NCBI GenBank assembly: GCA_963666875.2
Contig: CAXXPU010000006.1
Coordinates: 434,001-498,000 of the forward strand
Length of the DNA: 64,000 nt
Source: G963662655 sp963666875
GTDB taxonomy: Bacteria > Cloacimonadota > Cloacimonadia > Cloacimonadales > JAIOQZ01
Direction of reading: 5' to 3'
Shown: piece by piece, positions 33,406 through 41,549 of the stretch
Numbering within the stretch: the stretch's first letter is position 1
Layout: each line of letters opens with the position of its first letter
Notes under the pieces: generated by a model
Told to the model about the DNA's origin: nothing
Databases searched by the model: none
What the model saw: only the letters and a program-made list of their open reading frames with translations
Position numbers and translations under genes: made by a program

Positions 33406-34223
33406 TGAATAGAGCCGTGTTTCTCGGAATGGACAGCTATCTTGAATGGAAGAAGAATCTGGAAACCGAGGATTTGGCGATCGACTTCCGGAAGTGGGAC
33501 GATCTCAGCGACGACGCAATTATCGAGTACGACCTGATTGTAATTCACCTGACACCCGCGCAAATTGATCTCGTTCATTTCATCAAGCAGAAATTCGAAT
33601 ATCAGCCGGTGGTGATCGTCGTGTTCCTTGCCGAGGAGGAAATCGACGTTGCCCCGAGCTTCCTCGACGCCGGCGCCGATATTGCGGAGATACTTCCGTC
33701 AAACCATGAACACCTGCTCTCGATCGTCGAATATGGACTGGATATGCTCGAATTCACGGGCGTCAAACGGGACTCGATGAGTAACGCGCTTATCGAAACT
33801 GTTGAAGAAGTGTTCATGACCATGCTCCAAATGCCGGTCAACCTCCTTGAAATCCGCAACGAGGAACTCAAGATGCCCGAGCGCGATCTCGCAGTCATGA
33901 TGCATGTCAAAGGTAAAATGGACGGATTCATCATGCTGCTTCTATCTTACGACTTCGGCGCTAAGATCATTTCTAAAATTCTCTCTGTCGAACCCGAACT
34001 GCTCGAAAAAGCCGATATCAAAGAAGGTATTTTCGAGATCATCAACATGATTGCCGGCGGTACGAAATCCCGAATCAACGACTTCGACCAGACATACACA
34101 CTAACACCACCCAAAGCACTTGAAGAACATAATAAAAATGAATATATCGACAAAAACGGTACCGTTCTATCATTCGAAAGCGACTCTCAAGACACCTTCT
34201 CCGTATTCTACTATTTCGAGTAG
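33405..34223 (+). CDS. Pseudo-receiver fused to CheX-like phosphatase domain
   Basis: The N-terminal 115 residues have the alternating strand/helix order of a receiver (FLGMDSYLEW, YDLIVIHLTP, VVIVVFLAEE, FLDAGADIAEIL). Position-for-position the phospho-acceptor is not Asp: the third strand reads LIVIHL. It is therefore probably a non-phosphorylatable pseudo-receiver. The C-terminal half (about 125-272) resembles CheX: IETVEEVFMTMLQMPV, a GKMDGFIMLLLSYDFG strand pair, and the active-site pattern E-x2-N in FEIINMIAG near 211. CheX enzymes dephosphorylate CheY-P, and the CheY-like protein two genes upstream is the obvious candidate substrate. The assignment of both domains is by eye. Confidence 0.75.
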   Translation: MNRAVFLGMDSYLEWKKNLETEDLAIDFRKWDDLSDDAIIEYDLIVIHLTPAQIDLVHFIKQKFEYQPVVIVVFLAEEEIDVAPSFLDAGADIAEILPSNHEHLLSIVEYGLDMLEFTGVKRDSMSNALIETVEEVFMTMLQMPVNLLEIRNEELKMPERDLAVMMHVKGKMDGFIMLLLSYDFGAKIISKILSVEPELLEKADIKEGIFEIINMIAGGTKSRINDFDQTYTLTPPKALEEHNKNEYIDKNGTVLSFESDSQDTFSVFYYFE

Positions 34224-35031
34224 CCTGCTGGTTATTCTTTTTATTGCATTCGGAAGCCTTTTATACGGTGAAGACTACAGCGCTCAGATCGACTCGCTCA
34301 GGCAGGAAATCGTGGGGCGAGGCGTTCCCGCAACGTGGTTCGACGACCTTGTGACCCACGAGAATTTCAAGATCTATCCCTCTATGAACGACTACTTCGA
34401 TCGCATGGCGGAGCACCGCGTCGATCACAAGCAGGAGAAGGACTTCGACTGGTATCTGAACTTCTTCGGCGTGCCGAGAAAGATCGAATTGGGCAGAGCG
34501 TTCATCGAGGAAAATCGCGAAATCCTCGAAAAAGTCGAAGCGCGCAACGGCGTCCACTACGAGATCGTCGTGGCGATTATCGGCATGGAGACCAACTTCG
34601 CTCAGAAGCGCCACCGCGGAAGCTTTCACACCTTCAACACGCTTGTCTCACAGTATGTTCTGATGCCGAGGCGACGCAAGTTCGCGCTACGCGAGATCGA
34701 ATCGCTCTATCAATTCTCCGAGCGTACCGAACGTGACGTGTGGGAGTTCATCGGATCGTTCGCAGGCGCTGCCGGATGGGGGCAGTTCATCCCGTCGTCT
34801 ATGCAGAACTTCTTCATTGACGCCAACGAAGACGAGAAGGACATCGATATCTTCTCCGTTGACGACAACCTCTTCAGTATCGAAAACTATCTCAACAAAC
34901 ACGGACTGAAGAGCGAAAACATGGGCAAACGTCAGGCACGCTACGATGCGGTTTACGCCTACAACCACAGCGAGGCGTACGTCCGCGCCGTCCTCTACAT
35001 CTACGAACACCTGCACGCTGATCGACAATAG
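34138..35031 (+). CDS. MltB-family lytic murein transglycosylase
   Basis: The protein cleaves peptidoglycan glycan strands in the periplasm. The SLT/MltB fold shows the catalytic Glu in IIGMETNFAQ, then GSFHTFNTLVSQYV and GAAGWGQFIPSSM (MltB has GAMGFGQFMPSS), with VYAYNHSEAYVRAVL near the end. The signal peptide is SLLVILFIAFGSLLYG. The first ATG (34138) gives a 30-residue basic lead before the hydrophobic stretch and overlaps the upstream gene by 86 bases. No in-frame ATG, GTG or TTG lies closer to the signal sequence, so the overlap appears genuine unless a rare start is used. The signal has no Cys in a lipobox position, unlike E. coli MltB. Confidence 0.88.
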   Translation: MNISTKTVPFYHSKATLKTPSPYSTISSSLLVILFIAFGSLLYGEDYSAQIDSLRQEIVGRGVPATWFDDLVTHENFKIYPSMNDYFDRMAEHRVDHKQEKDFDWYLNFFGVPRKIELGRAFIEENREILEKVEARNGVHYEIVVAIIGMETNFAQKRHRGSFHTFNTLVSQYVLMPRRRKFALREIESLYQFSERTERDVWEFIGSFAGAAGWGQFIPSSMQNFFIDANEDEKDIDIFSVDDNLFSIENYLNKHGLKSENMGKRQARYDAVYAYNHSEAYVRAVLYIYEHLHADRQ

Positions 35032-35280
35032 AATCCAACTTCCGAATGTCCCGGAACGCCGCTCGGAGATCGGCATATTCTCTCTTCCCTCGTAGCGCTC
35101 GACCTCTGTGAATTTGCTTGCAAATTCGAATCCCCATGGGGCGAGCCTCTCTATCTCCATCCTGTCAATCGTGTTCATCCTGAAAATCCTTGTTCAAACA
35201 GAAGAGGAGAGATTCAGACGGTTTGGAGGATTCAGGTTTTTCGTTCCTCAAAACCTACAGACGTCTGCGTACCCAGGGGT
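35032..35280. repeat. Repeat island before tyrS
   Basis: Three families from other islands meet here: the CCAACTTCCGAATGT arm at 35033-35050; a 19-bp GCTCG...CGAGC unit split into 35097-35105 and 35139-35146; and CAGACGTCTGCGTACCCAGG at 35258-35277. The split unit contains a CTGTGAATTTGCTTGCAAAT palindrome (35106-35135) that also occurs, reversed and slightly diverged, at 26671-26701. No gene was recognised in this stretch. Confidence 0.7.
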
Positions 35281-35294
35281 CTCCACGGTATTCA

Positions 35295-35323
35295 TTGACA
35301 AAAGCGGCTGAAAAAAATGTTTT
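35295..35323 (+). promoter_or_regulatory. Candidate tyrS promoter TTGACA-N17-TGTTTT
   Basis: The -35 hexamer is perfect; the -10 is weak. The pair ends 29 bases before the tyrS ATG. Confidence 0.45.
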
Positions 35324-35351
35324 GGAGTGACTACGAAACACGAGGTTTACG

Positions 35352-36554
35352 ATGAACATAAAGAAACAGATCGAGATCATCAGGAACGGAGCGGAGGAGA
35401 TCGTTCCGGAACACGAGCTGAAGCAGAAGCTTCTGCTGGCGGAGAAGGAGAATCGCCCGCTCAGGGTGAAGATGGGGATCGACCCGACCGGAACGGACGT
35501 GCATATCGGTCACATGGTTCCGATCCGCAAGATGCGGGACTTCCAGGACCTGGGCCACACCGGCGTGATCATCATCGGCGATTTCACCGCGCGCATCGGC
35601 GATCCGACCGGGCGCGACGAATCGAGACCGCCGCTCACCGCCGAGCAGACCAGGGAAAACGCCGCGACATACATGGAACAGCTCTACACCGTGCTGGACC
35701 GGGACAAGACCGAAATCCGCTGGCAGTCGGAGTGGTTCGACGGACTGAATTTGTCGGATGTGATCAACCTGCTTGGTAAATTCACACTGGCGCAATTCCT
35801 TGCGCACGACACCTTCCGCAAGCGCTACGAGAACGGACTCCCGCTTGCGATGCACGAGCTGATGTACCCTGTGCTTCAGGCATACGACTCGGTTGCCATC
35901 GACGCCGACATCGAGCTTGGCGCCACCGAGCAGAAGTTCAACCTGCTGTGCGGTCGCGACATGCTGCGCTACTTCGGCAAGCCGGAGCAGGTGGCCATCA
36001 TGTTCCCGATCCTGCTGGGCACCGACGGCGTGAACAAGATGAGCAAGAGCATGGGCAACTACATCGCCGTGTTCGATAAGCCGTCCGACAAGTACGGCAA
36101 GGTGATGTCCATCCCGGACGAGATCATTCTGAATTACTATAAATACGCCACGCGCATGTCGCCGGAAGAGATCGCGGAGATCGACCGGCAACTGAAATCG
36201 GGCGAGAATCCGAAATTCATCAAGCAACGTCTGGCGCGTGAAATTGTTACTCTGTATGACGGAGAACCGGCGGCGAGAGAGGCGGAAGAAGAATTCAATC
36301 GCGTGTTCAGCCAGCGCAACATCCCGACCGACATCGAGGAGCTTGTGGTGGATGGGTCTATCTGGATCGTCAAGCTGCTGACCGACAGCGGATTATGCCA
36401 GTCAAGCGGTGAAGCTCGCCGTATGCTGAAGCAGGGCGCGGTAAAGCTGGACGACGAGAAAATCGACGACATGGATCTGAATCTCGAGATCGATAAAGAG
36501 CGGATTCTGAAGGTGGGCAAGCGTCGCTTCCTGAAGCTGGTTCCGAAGGAGTAG
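35352..36554 (+). CDS. tyrS: Tyrosyl-tRNA synthetase
   Basis: This class I synthetase of 400 residues charges tRNA-Tyr. The nucleotide-binding HIGH motif is in DVHIGHMVP near residue 48, preceded by KMGIDPTG. KMSKS lies in VNKMSKSMGN near 230. A C-terminal S4-like RNA-binding domain is visible (SSGEARRMLKQGAVKLDDEKI). Length and the missing long insertion match the TyrZ-like bacterial subgroup. The M50 protease gene follows 2 bases after the stop. Confidence 0.96.
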   Translation: MNIKKQIEIIRNGAEEIVPEHELKQKLLLAEKENRPLRVKMGIDPTGTDVHIGHMVPIRKMRDFQDLGHTGVIIIGDFTARIGDPTGRDESRPPLTAEQTRENAATYMEQLYTVLDRDKTEIRWQSEWFDGLNLSDVINLLGKFTLAQFLAHDTFRKRYENGLPLAMHELMYPVLQAYDSVAIDADIELGATEQKFNLLCGRDMLRYFGKPEQVAIMFPILLGTDGVNKMSKSMGNYIAVFDKPSDKYGKVMSIPDEIILNYYKYATRMSPEEIAEIDRQLKSGENPKFIKQRLAREIVTLYDGEPAAREAEEEFNRVFSQRNIPTDIEELVVDGSIWIVKLLTDSGLCQSSGEARRMLKQGAVKLDDEKIDDMDLNLEIDKERILKVGKRRFLKLVPKE

Positions 36555-36556
36555 CG

Positions 36557-37204
36557 ATGAACATTTCCGAAATTCTGGTGTTGGCGCCGATCCTCATTAT
36601 CAGCCTCAGCGTCCACGAATTCAGCCACGGACTGGTGGCGTACTGGTTGGGCGACGACACCGCCAAGCGTGCAGGAAGGCTGACCCTGAACCCGCTTTCG
36701 CACCTGGATATCTTCGGTCTGATCGCGTTGTTTGTCATCAAGATCGGCTGGGCGAAACCGGTGCCGATCAATCCGTACAACTTCCAGAACTTCAAGCGCG
36801 ACACGGCGCTGACCGCGGCCGCAGGTCCGGCGTCGAACTTCATCATGGCGATCCTCTTCTCGATCGTCTTCAACGGCTACATGAAGATGTTCAACGACTC
36901 GATGATCATGGGCAACACGATTACCCTCTTCATCGGACGAATTCTGTTCCTGACCATCTTTTTCAATCTGGCGCTGGGCTTGTTCAACCTTATCCCGTTT
37001 CCTCCGCTGGACGGCTCCAAAATCCTCGGAGGATTCCTGTCCGATCGAGTCTATTTCAAATACACTGCTCAGGAACGAAAGGGTATGATCGCATTCATGG
37101 CGATCATGCTGCTGTCGTACGTACTCAGGATTCCGATTGTCAGCTACATCATCATGCCGCCGCTGAATTTCCTCATGAAACTGCTGACCGGATTGACACT
37201 GTGA
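36557..37204 (+). CDS. Site-2 protease (M50) family membrane metalloprotease
   Basis: The 215-residue protein has four to five membrane segments. The zinc-binding HEFSH motif is in the first helix (residues 20-24) and the third ligand in NLIPFPPLDGSKIL near 150. These are the signatures of small cytoplasm-facing rhomboid-unrelated S2P proteases (SREBP-type, 'site-2 protease family' of YwhC-like proteins). Substrates are unknown. It lies 2 bases after tyrS and is presumably co-transcribed with it. Confidence 0.9.
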   Translation: MNISEILVLAPILIISLSVHEFSHGLVAYWLGDDTAKRAGRLTLNPLSHLDIFGLIALFVIKIGWAKPVPINPYNFQNFKRDTALTAAAGPASNFIMAILFSIVFNGYMKMFNDSMIMGNTITLFIGRILFLTIFFNLALGLFNLIPFPPLDGSKILGGFLSDRVYFKYTAQERKGMIAFMAIMLLSYVLRIPIVSYIIMPPLNFLMKLLTGLTL

Positions 37205-37227
37205 AAGTCAGAAAACCGGTAAATACA

Positions 37228-37255
37228 TTGACAAAAACAAAATGGTTCGTATGAA
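37228..37255 (+). promoter_or_regulatory. Candidate promoter TTGACA-N16-TATGAA
   Basis: The pair lies in the 105-base gap between the M50 gene and the WecA-type gene, 55 bases before the ATG. It could drive the envelope gene run downstream. Confidence 0.5.
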
Positions 37256-37309
37256 GGAAGTTCGCGAATTGTGTCGTGACAGAATAATCGAGGTTTGTAA
37301 CTGTAAAGC

Positions 37310-38413
37310 ATGAAAGATATTTATCATTACGCGAGCGCTCTGACGCTGCCGTTTCTTTTTGTTTACGCGCTGACGCCGTTCATTATTCGGCTGGCGGTGG
37401 CGACGAATTTCATGGATAACCCCGAAGCCCGGAAAGTCCACAAAAAGGCGACGCCGCTGATGGGTGGCGTTGCAGTATTCACCGGCTTCATTATCTTCGC
37501 GGTCTATCACATCGCACTCTGTTCGGAACGGGCGTTCAATCTGCCTGTCCTTGGTTATCTCGGCGGCGCGCTGATCATCATGGTTGTGGGATTGATCGAC
37601 GACCGGTACGCCATGTCGCCCAAGGTCAAGATGCTGGGGCAACTCGCTGCCTGCGTCGTTTTCATCCTCTCACAACAGCTCTATTACGGCGATTTCCTGA
37701 ATCTGTTCGTCTCGCCCTGGCTCAGCGTTCCCATCATGATCTTCTGGATGATCGGGCTGATGAACGCGCTGAACTTCCTGGACAACATGGACGGCATCAT
37801 TTCGGGAATGTCGGGCATCCTCGCGATCGGATTCTACGCGCTCAGCGTCTCGATCAAGACGAGCTCGCTCGCGCCGCAGACCAACTTCATCGGACTCATG
37901 TCGCTGACCTTCGCGGGTGCTATCTTCGGATTCCTACCGCACAACTTCCGACCTGCCAAGATCTTTCTCGGCGACGCCGGCAGCATGTTCATCGGCTATT
38001 TTCTCTCGACGATGGGCATCCTGAGCGGACGACTGGCGGTCATCCACCGCAGCAGCGAGATCTATTACCTCCTGCCCGTGCTGATGCTCAGTTACGCCAT
38101 CTTCGACATCTCGCTGGTGAGCATTACCCGTAAACGCGACGGCAGACGCATTACCCAGGGCGGAAAGGATCACTCGACCCACCGCATTGACAACGCCATG
38201 GGGTCCGCGCGCGTCACTGCGCTGATCATCTACCTGATCAACGCCATCATCGTCATCTGCTCCATCCTGGTCTATCGCATGAATTCCAGGATTTTCCTGA
38301 TCACCGCCACGGTTCTATTCGCCGTTTTCTTCCTCTTCTTCGGAAGGAAACTGGATCAAATACCAGTTAAAATTCCTGCAAACCAGCTCAAACACAAAGA
38401 GGTGAAAGCATGA
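37310..38413 (+). CDS. WecA/TagO-type undecaprenyl-phosphate sugar-1-phosphate transferase
   Basis: The 367-residue polytopic membrane enzyme belongs to the MraY/WecA family. Diagnostic motifs are KVHKKATPLMGGVAVF near the second helix, the acidic LIDDRYAM near 96, NALNFLDNMDG near 150 and the catalytic FLGDAGSMFIGY near 216. A late HRIDN cytoplasmic loop (DHSTHRID near 285) is typical of WecA/TagO rather than MraY. It would load a HexNAc-1-phosphate on undecaprenyl phosphate to begin a surface polysaccharide. The Wzz and Wzy-like genes at 46-48 kb are likely partners. The metallo-hydrolase start overlaps its stop by 4 bases. Confidence 0.92.
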   Translation: MKDIYHYASALTLPFLFVYALTPFIIRLAVATNFMDNPEARKVHKKATPLMGGVAVFTGFIIFAVYHIALCSERAFNLPVLGYLGGALIIMVVGLIDDRYAMSPKVKMLGQLAACVVFILSQQLYYGDFLNLFVSPWLSVPIMIFWMIGLMNALNFLDNMDGIISGMSGILAIGFYALSVSIKTSSLAPQTNFIGLMSLTFAGAIFGFLPHNFRPAKIFLGDAGSMFIGYFLSTMGILSGRLAVIHRSSEIYYLLPVLMLSYAIFDISLVSITRKRDGRRITQGGKDHSTHRIDNAMGSARVTALIIYLINAIIVICSILVYRMNSRIFLITATVLFAVFFLFFGRKLDQIPVKIPANQLKHKEVKA

Positions 38414-39159
38414 AAATCAGAATACTCGGTTCCGCTCCGGGCATCCCGGTTCAAGGCAAGAACCATTCGGCGCTCTGGTTTTACACGCATGGGAAGAACA
38501 TCCTGATCGACTGCGGTGAGGGCGTCTCCCAGCAACTGATGAAGTACGAACTCGACGGAGACGTGATCGACTACGTGATCATTTCGCACTACCATCCGGA
38601 TCATGTCAGCGGCTTCTTCATGCTGATCCAGATGATGTACCTTCAGCAGCGGGTCAAAAACCTGACTGTGTTCCTGCCGGAACGGGTGAAGGAATTCATC
38701 GACACCATGCACATGTTCTACACCATCCCGGAAAAATTCCACTTCAGCATCTTCTTCAAGCCGATGGAAGAACTGAGCGAAGTGCTGCCCTACATCACCC
38801 CGCTGGAGTCCGATCACCTGCATAGCTACGCCTCCGTTATCCGAGACAATCACCTCGCCAACGAGATGAAGAGCTATTCGTTCGTGGTCGAGGAAGAGGA
38901 GATCGAGTATGACAGGAAGGTGATCTATACCTCGGACATCCTGAAGCTGGCGTCGCTGGGACATCATGTTGTACGAACCGATATCCTGATCGTGGACGGC
39001 CTTCATCCCAGGGCGGAAGACATCTATTCTCTCCGCGAAGACGAAATCGGACGAATCATTTTAACACACGGAATCTCGCGAGACTTGCAGAAAATGCTGA
39101 AATCGCGGGAGGACGACATATTTGAGATAGCTGATGAAGAGAAGGAAATCATTTTATAA
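38410..39159 (+). CDS. Metallo-beta-lactamase-fold hydrolase (RNase Z-like)
   Basis: The 249-residue protein starts MKIRILGSAPGIPV, the GSGxAxP-type N-terminus of RNase Z-like enzymes, and has the zinc motif HYHPDHVSG near residue 60. Later ligands are in ESDHLHS near 139, YTSD near 178 and the final LTHGIS near 219. It could process RNA or act on a small molecule; the group is diverse. It overlaps its neighbours on both sides (4 and 26 bases), so it belongs to one tightly packed run. Confidence 0.85.
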   Translation: MKIRILGSAPGIPVQGKNHSALWFYTHGKNILIDCGEGVSQQLMKYELDGDVIDYVIISHYHPDHVSGFFMLIQMMYLQQRVKNLTVFLPERVKEFIDTMHMFYTIPEKFHFSIFFKPMEELSEVLPYITPLESDHLHSYASVIRDNHLANEMKSYSFVVEEEEIEYDRKVIYTSDILKLASLGHHVVRTDILIVDGLHPRAEDIYSLREDEIGRIILTHGISRDLQKMLKSREDDIFEIADEEKEIIL

Positions 39160-40546
39160 ACTGATATTCGCAACCATCGTCGTTGGGCTGGTCGTTACCG
39201 GCTGCTCATCGAACTACTCCATTGCGCAGAGTCTTCAAGCGCGGAGCAAATACGCCGCGGCGATCGAACGCTACGACGACTATATCGCCGTCGCGAAAAA
39301 CGGCGCGAAATCGACCGAGGCGGAATTGGCGCGCTCCGAATGCTATTACCAGCTTGGTATGAAATCCTACAATACCGACAAATGGAAGCTGGCGATCCGC
39401 TTCTTTTTCCTGGCGAATTCCGACAAGGCCGACGAGGTGATGGACAACTGCTACTTCAACCTCGCGCAGGCAGCTTACGACCGCAAGGAATTCGATATCA
39501 CGCTCGCGTATTATTCAATGATCGTGGATAACCTGCCCAATTCGGAATTAATCCCCGAAATCCTTTACAATCGCATCCAGATTTTTATGGATCTGCGGAA
39601 CGACGACGTTTCCGCCTGGCAAAACTATGAGACCCTGAACCAGCGTTTCCCGGACAGCGATTTCATCGCTACCGCGCAGCCCTTCATCGATCGATTCATG
39701 GATCGATACATCGACCAGGCAGTGGAACTTCAGTATTCAGAGGGCTACAGGAGCGCGCTGGAAAGGCTCTTCTATCTCGAACGATATCCATCTTCATTCA
39801 AGGATCGTATTTACCTCGAGCTGAGCGGTCTCTACTGGAAATTGGCGGAAAAGCTGGTCGAGGAAGGCGAGTTTGTGCAAGCAGAGGAAACCTACCACTT
39901 CGTGGTCGAATTCGATCCCACCAAGAAGGAGATGGTCGATACCCGGCTGAAGGAAGTCTGCTCCAATTTCGTGGTGCAGGGCGATCAACTGCTCGCGGAA
40001 CGCCGTATCGACGAGGCGATTGTGATCTACGGTCGCTGCTTCAACATCATTCGTGATTACGAGCCGGCAGCGATCGCGATTTCGGAAGCGAACATCCTGA
40101 AACAGAATATCATGGAGGCGAACAGACGGAGCCTCGAAGCGCAGGACGCCGAGAAGAAGGAAGAGTGGGCGACCGCGTTGCAGCTCTACCGGCAGGCGTA
40201 TAAACTGGACGCTCTGGAAGCGTACAAGGACAAGGTCTTCCTGATGTCGAACATGATCGAGATCGAGAAGGATCCGGTCGGGTTTGCTCGGAGCATCATC
40301 AATAACTATCGCAACGGTCGCATCATCCGCGCCGTCAGTCAACTGGAGCAGGAACTGATCATGCAGTACGATGATCTGGTGAGCTCCACCGGATGGCGCT
40401 ATATGATGTCGGTCGGCGAAGCGAAATACGAAGTGTTGTACGATATCACCACGCCGGACAAGAGCTATTTCCTGGCATGGCTGGTCAATCTCAAGGACCG
40501 TAGCGTATCACCTTTGAATAAAGCAAGCGAAGAACTGTTGGATTAA
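39134..40546 (+). CDS. TPR-repeat lipoprotein
   Basis: The signal peptide ends in the lipobox VTGCSS (Cys near residue 23), so the 470-residue protein should be membrane-anchored. From about 30 to 400 the sequence consists of helix pairs with TPR spacing, for example KYAAAIERYDDYI, DKWKLAIRFFFLANS, EFDITLAYYSMIVD and EWATALQLYRQAYKLD. Such lipoproteins often scaffold outer-membrane assembly (BamD-like) or secretion machinery; which applies is not clear. The start overlaps the metallo-hydrolase by 26 bases. The next gene follows directly. Confidence 0.82.
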   Translation: MKRRKSFYKLIFATIVVGLVVTGCSSNYSIAQSLQARSKYAAAIERYDDYIAVAKNGAKSTEAELARSECYYQLGMKSYNTDKWKLAIRFFFLANSDKADEVMDNCYFNLAQAAYDRKEFDITLAYYSMIVDNLPNSELIPEILYNRIQIFMDLRNDDVSAWQNYETLNQRFPDSDFIATAQPFIDRFMDRYIDQAVELQYSEGYRSALERLFYLERYPSSFKDRIYLELSGLYWKLAEKLVEEGEFVQAEETYHFVVEFDPTKKEMVDTRLKEVCSNFVVQGDQLLAERRIDEAIVIYGRCFNIIRDYEPAAIAISEANILKQNIMEANRRSLEAQDAEKKEEWATALQLYRQAYKLDALEAYKDKVFLMSNMIEIEKDPVGFARSIINNYRNGRIIRAVSQLEQELIMQYDDLVSSTGWRYMMSVGEAKYEVLYDITTPDKSYFLAWLVNLKDRSVSPLNKASEELLD

Positions 40547-40557
40547 TGGAAAGAATC

Positions 40558-41133
40558 ATGAAGCGTATCATTTTTTTCGTGGCGTGCCTGTTTTCGATCC
40601 TGCTCGCGCAGGATTTCGATCTGGAGAAGTTCTCCGATCCGCAGAAGTACGGTTGGAAGGATTTTGAGGAACGGAACCTGGCGAAAATGGATATTCAGGA
40701 GAGACAGCGCCTTCTGCAAATCTATCGTATGAACCGACTGACCTCCGCCGGCAGTCTGGCAAAATCCGCGCTTATTCCCGGCTGGGGACACTTCTCCGCC
40801 AAGAGCTACACAAAAGGGCAGATTCTGCTCGGAATGGAGGTCGTGCTGCTGGGCAGTTCGCTCTATTTCTACGACCAGGCGATGGACAGCTACGACAAGT
40901 ATAAAAAGGCCGACCAGATTGACGACATGAACCAGCATTACAACGACGCGCTGGAGCCTTATCGCTATTCGCAGGCGTTTCTCGGTCTGGCGGTTTTGGT
41001 CTGGATCTATACGCTCTACGACACGGTCAACGTTACCGAAGACTACAACAGCAACCTGTGGAACGATATTATCCGCGAATATAACAAACAGAATATCATC
41101 ATCACGCCCACAGGCATATCCGTGAGGTTCTGA
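40558..41133 (+). CDS. DUF5683-like exported membrane protein
   Basis: The start at 40558 has a GGAAAG site and begins MKRIIFFVACLFSILLAQ, a signal peptide; the ATG at 40546 overlaps the previous stop. The central SALIPGWGHFSAKSYTKGQIL matches the LxPGxGQxY..K..xG pattern of DUF5683. Two further hydrophobic helices follow (about 90-110 and 145-165). These proteins are common in the FCB group; their role is unknown. It lies within the envelope run between the TPR lipoprotein and a FN3 lipoprotein. Confidence 0.75.
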   Translation: MKRIIFFVACLFSILLAQDFDLEKFSDPQKYGWKDFEERNLAKMDIQERQRLLQIYRMNRLTSAGSLAKSALIPGWGHFSAKSYTKGQILLGMEVVLLGSSLYFYDQAMDSYDKYKKADQIDDMNQHYNDALEPYRYSQAFLGLAVLVWIYTLYDTVNVTEDYNSNLWNDIIREYNKQNIIITPTGISVRF

Positions 41134-41135
41134 TC

Positions 41136-41549
41136 ATGAAGAAGATATGGTTATTCCTGGCTGTCGTCGCAATCGTCATTCTTTCATGCGATCTGGAGCG
41201 GAGTAATCCGCTCGATCCGGATAACAATGGCAACATCGACGTTCCCAGCGAGATCAAGATCGAAAATATCACCGCTTCCGGCTCGGGCTCTGCCTCCAAG
41301 TGGGTCGAGATCGAGTGGAATAAATCGGAGGACGCGGCTTATTACAAGGTTTACCGGGCGCTCGACTATAACGGCACCTACTCGGATCTATATCCTGACG
41401 GAATCCCCAATACATCCGATTCGACCAGCTATACTTATCGCGACAACAATGTCTATTCCGGTAACTACTACTGGTACCGGCTGGCGGGAAGGAGCGCGGA
41501 AGGTCTGATCGGACCGCTTTCGGCACCAAGTGGAATCGGCGTACAATAA
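41136..41549 (+). CDS. Small lipoprotein with fibronectin III domain
   Basis: The 137-residue protein has a signal peptide ending in a VILSC lipobox and the DxxxNPLDPDNNG motif common at the N-terminus of FCB lipoproteins. One FN3 domain follows (KWVEIEWNKSEDAAYYKVYRA ... YYWYRLAGRS). It is likely displayed at the cell surface or in the periplasm. It begins 2 bases after the DUF5683-like gene, and the helicase start lies inside its last 20 bases. Confidence 0.82.
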   Translation: MKKIWLFLAVVAIVILSCDLERSNPLDPDNNGNIDVPSEIKIENITASGSGSASKWVEIEWNKSEDAAYYKVYRALDYNGTYSDLYPDGIPNTSDSTSYTYRDNNVYSGNYYWYRLAGRSAEGLIGPLSAPSGIGVQ

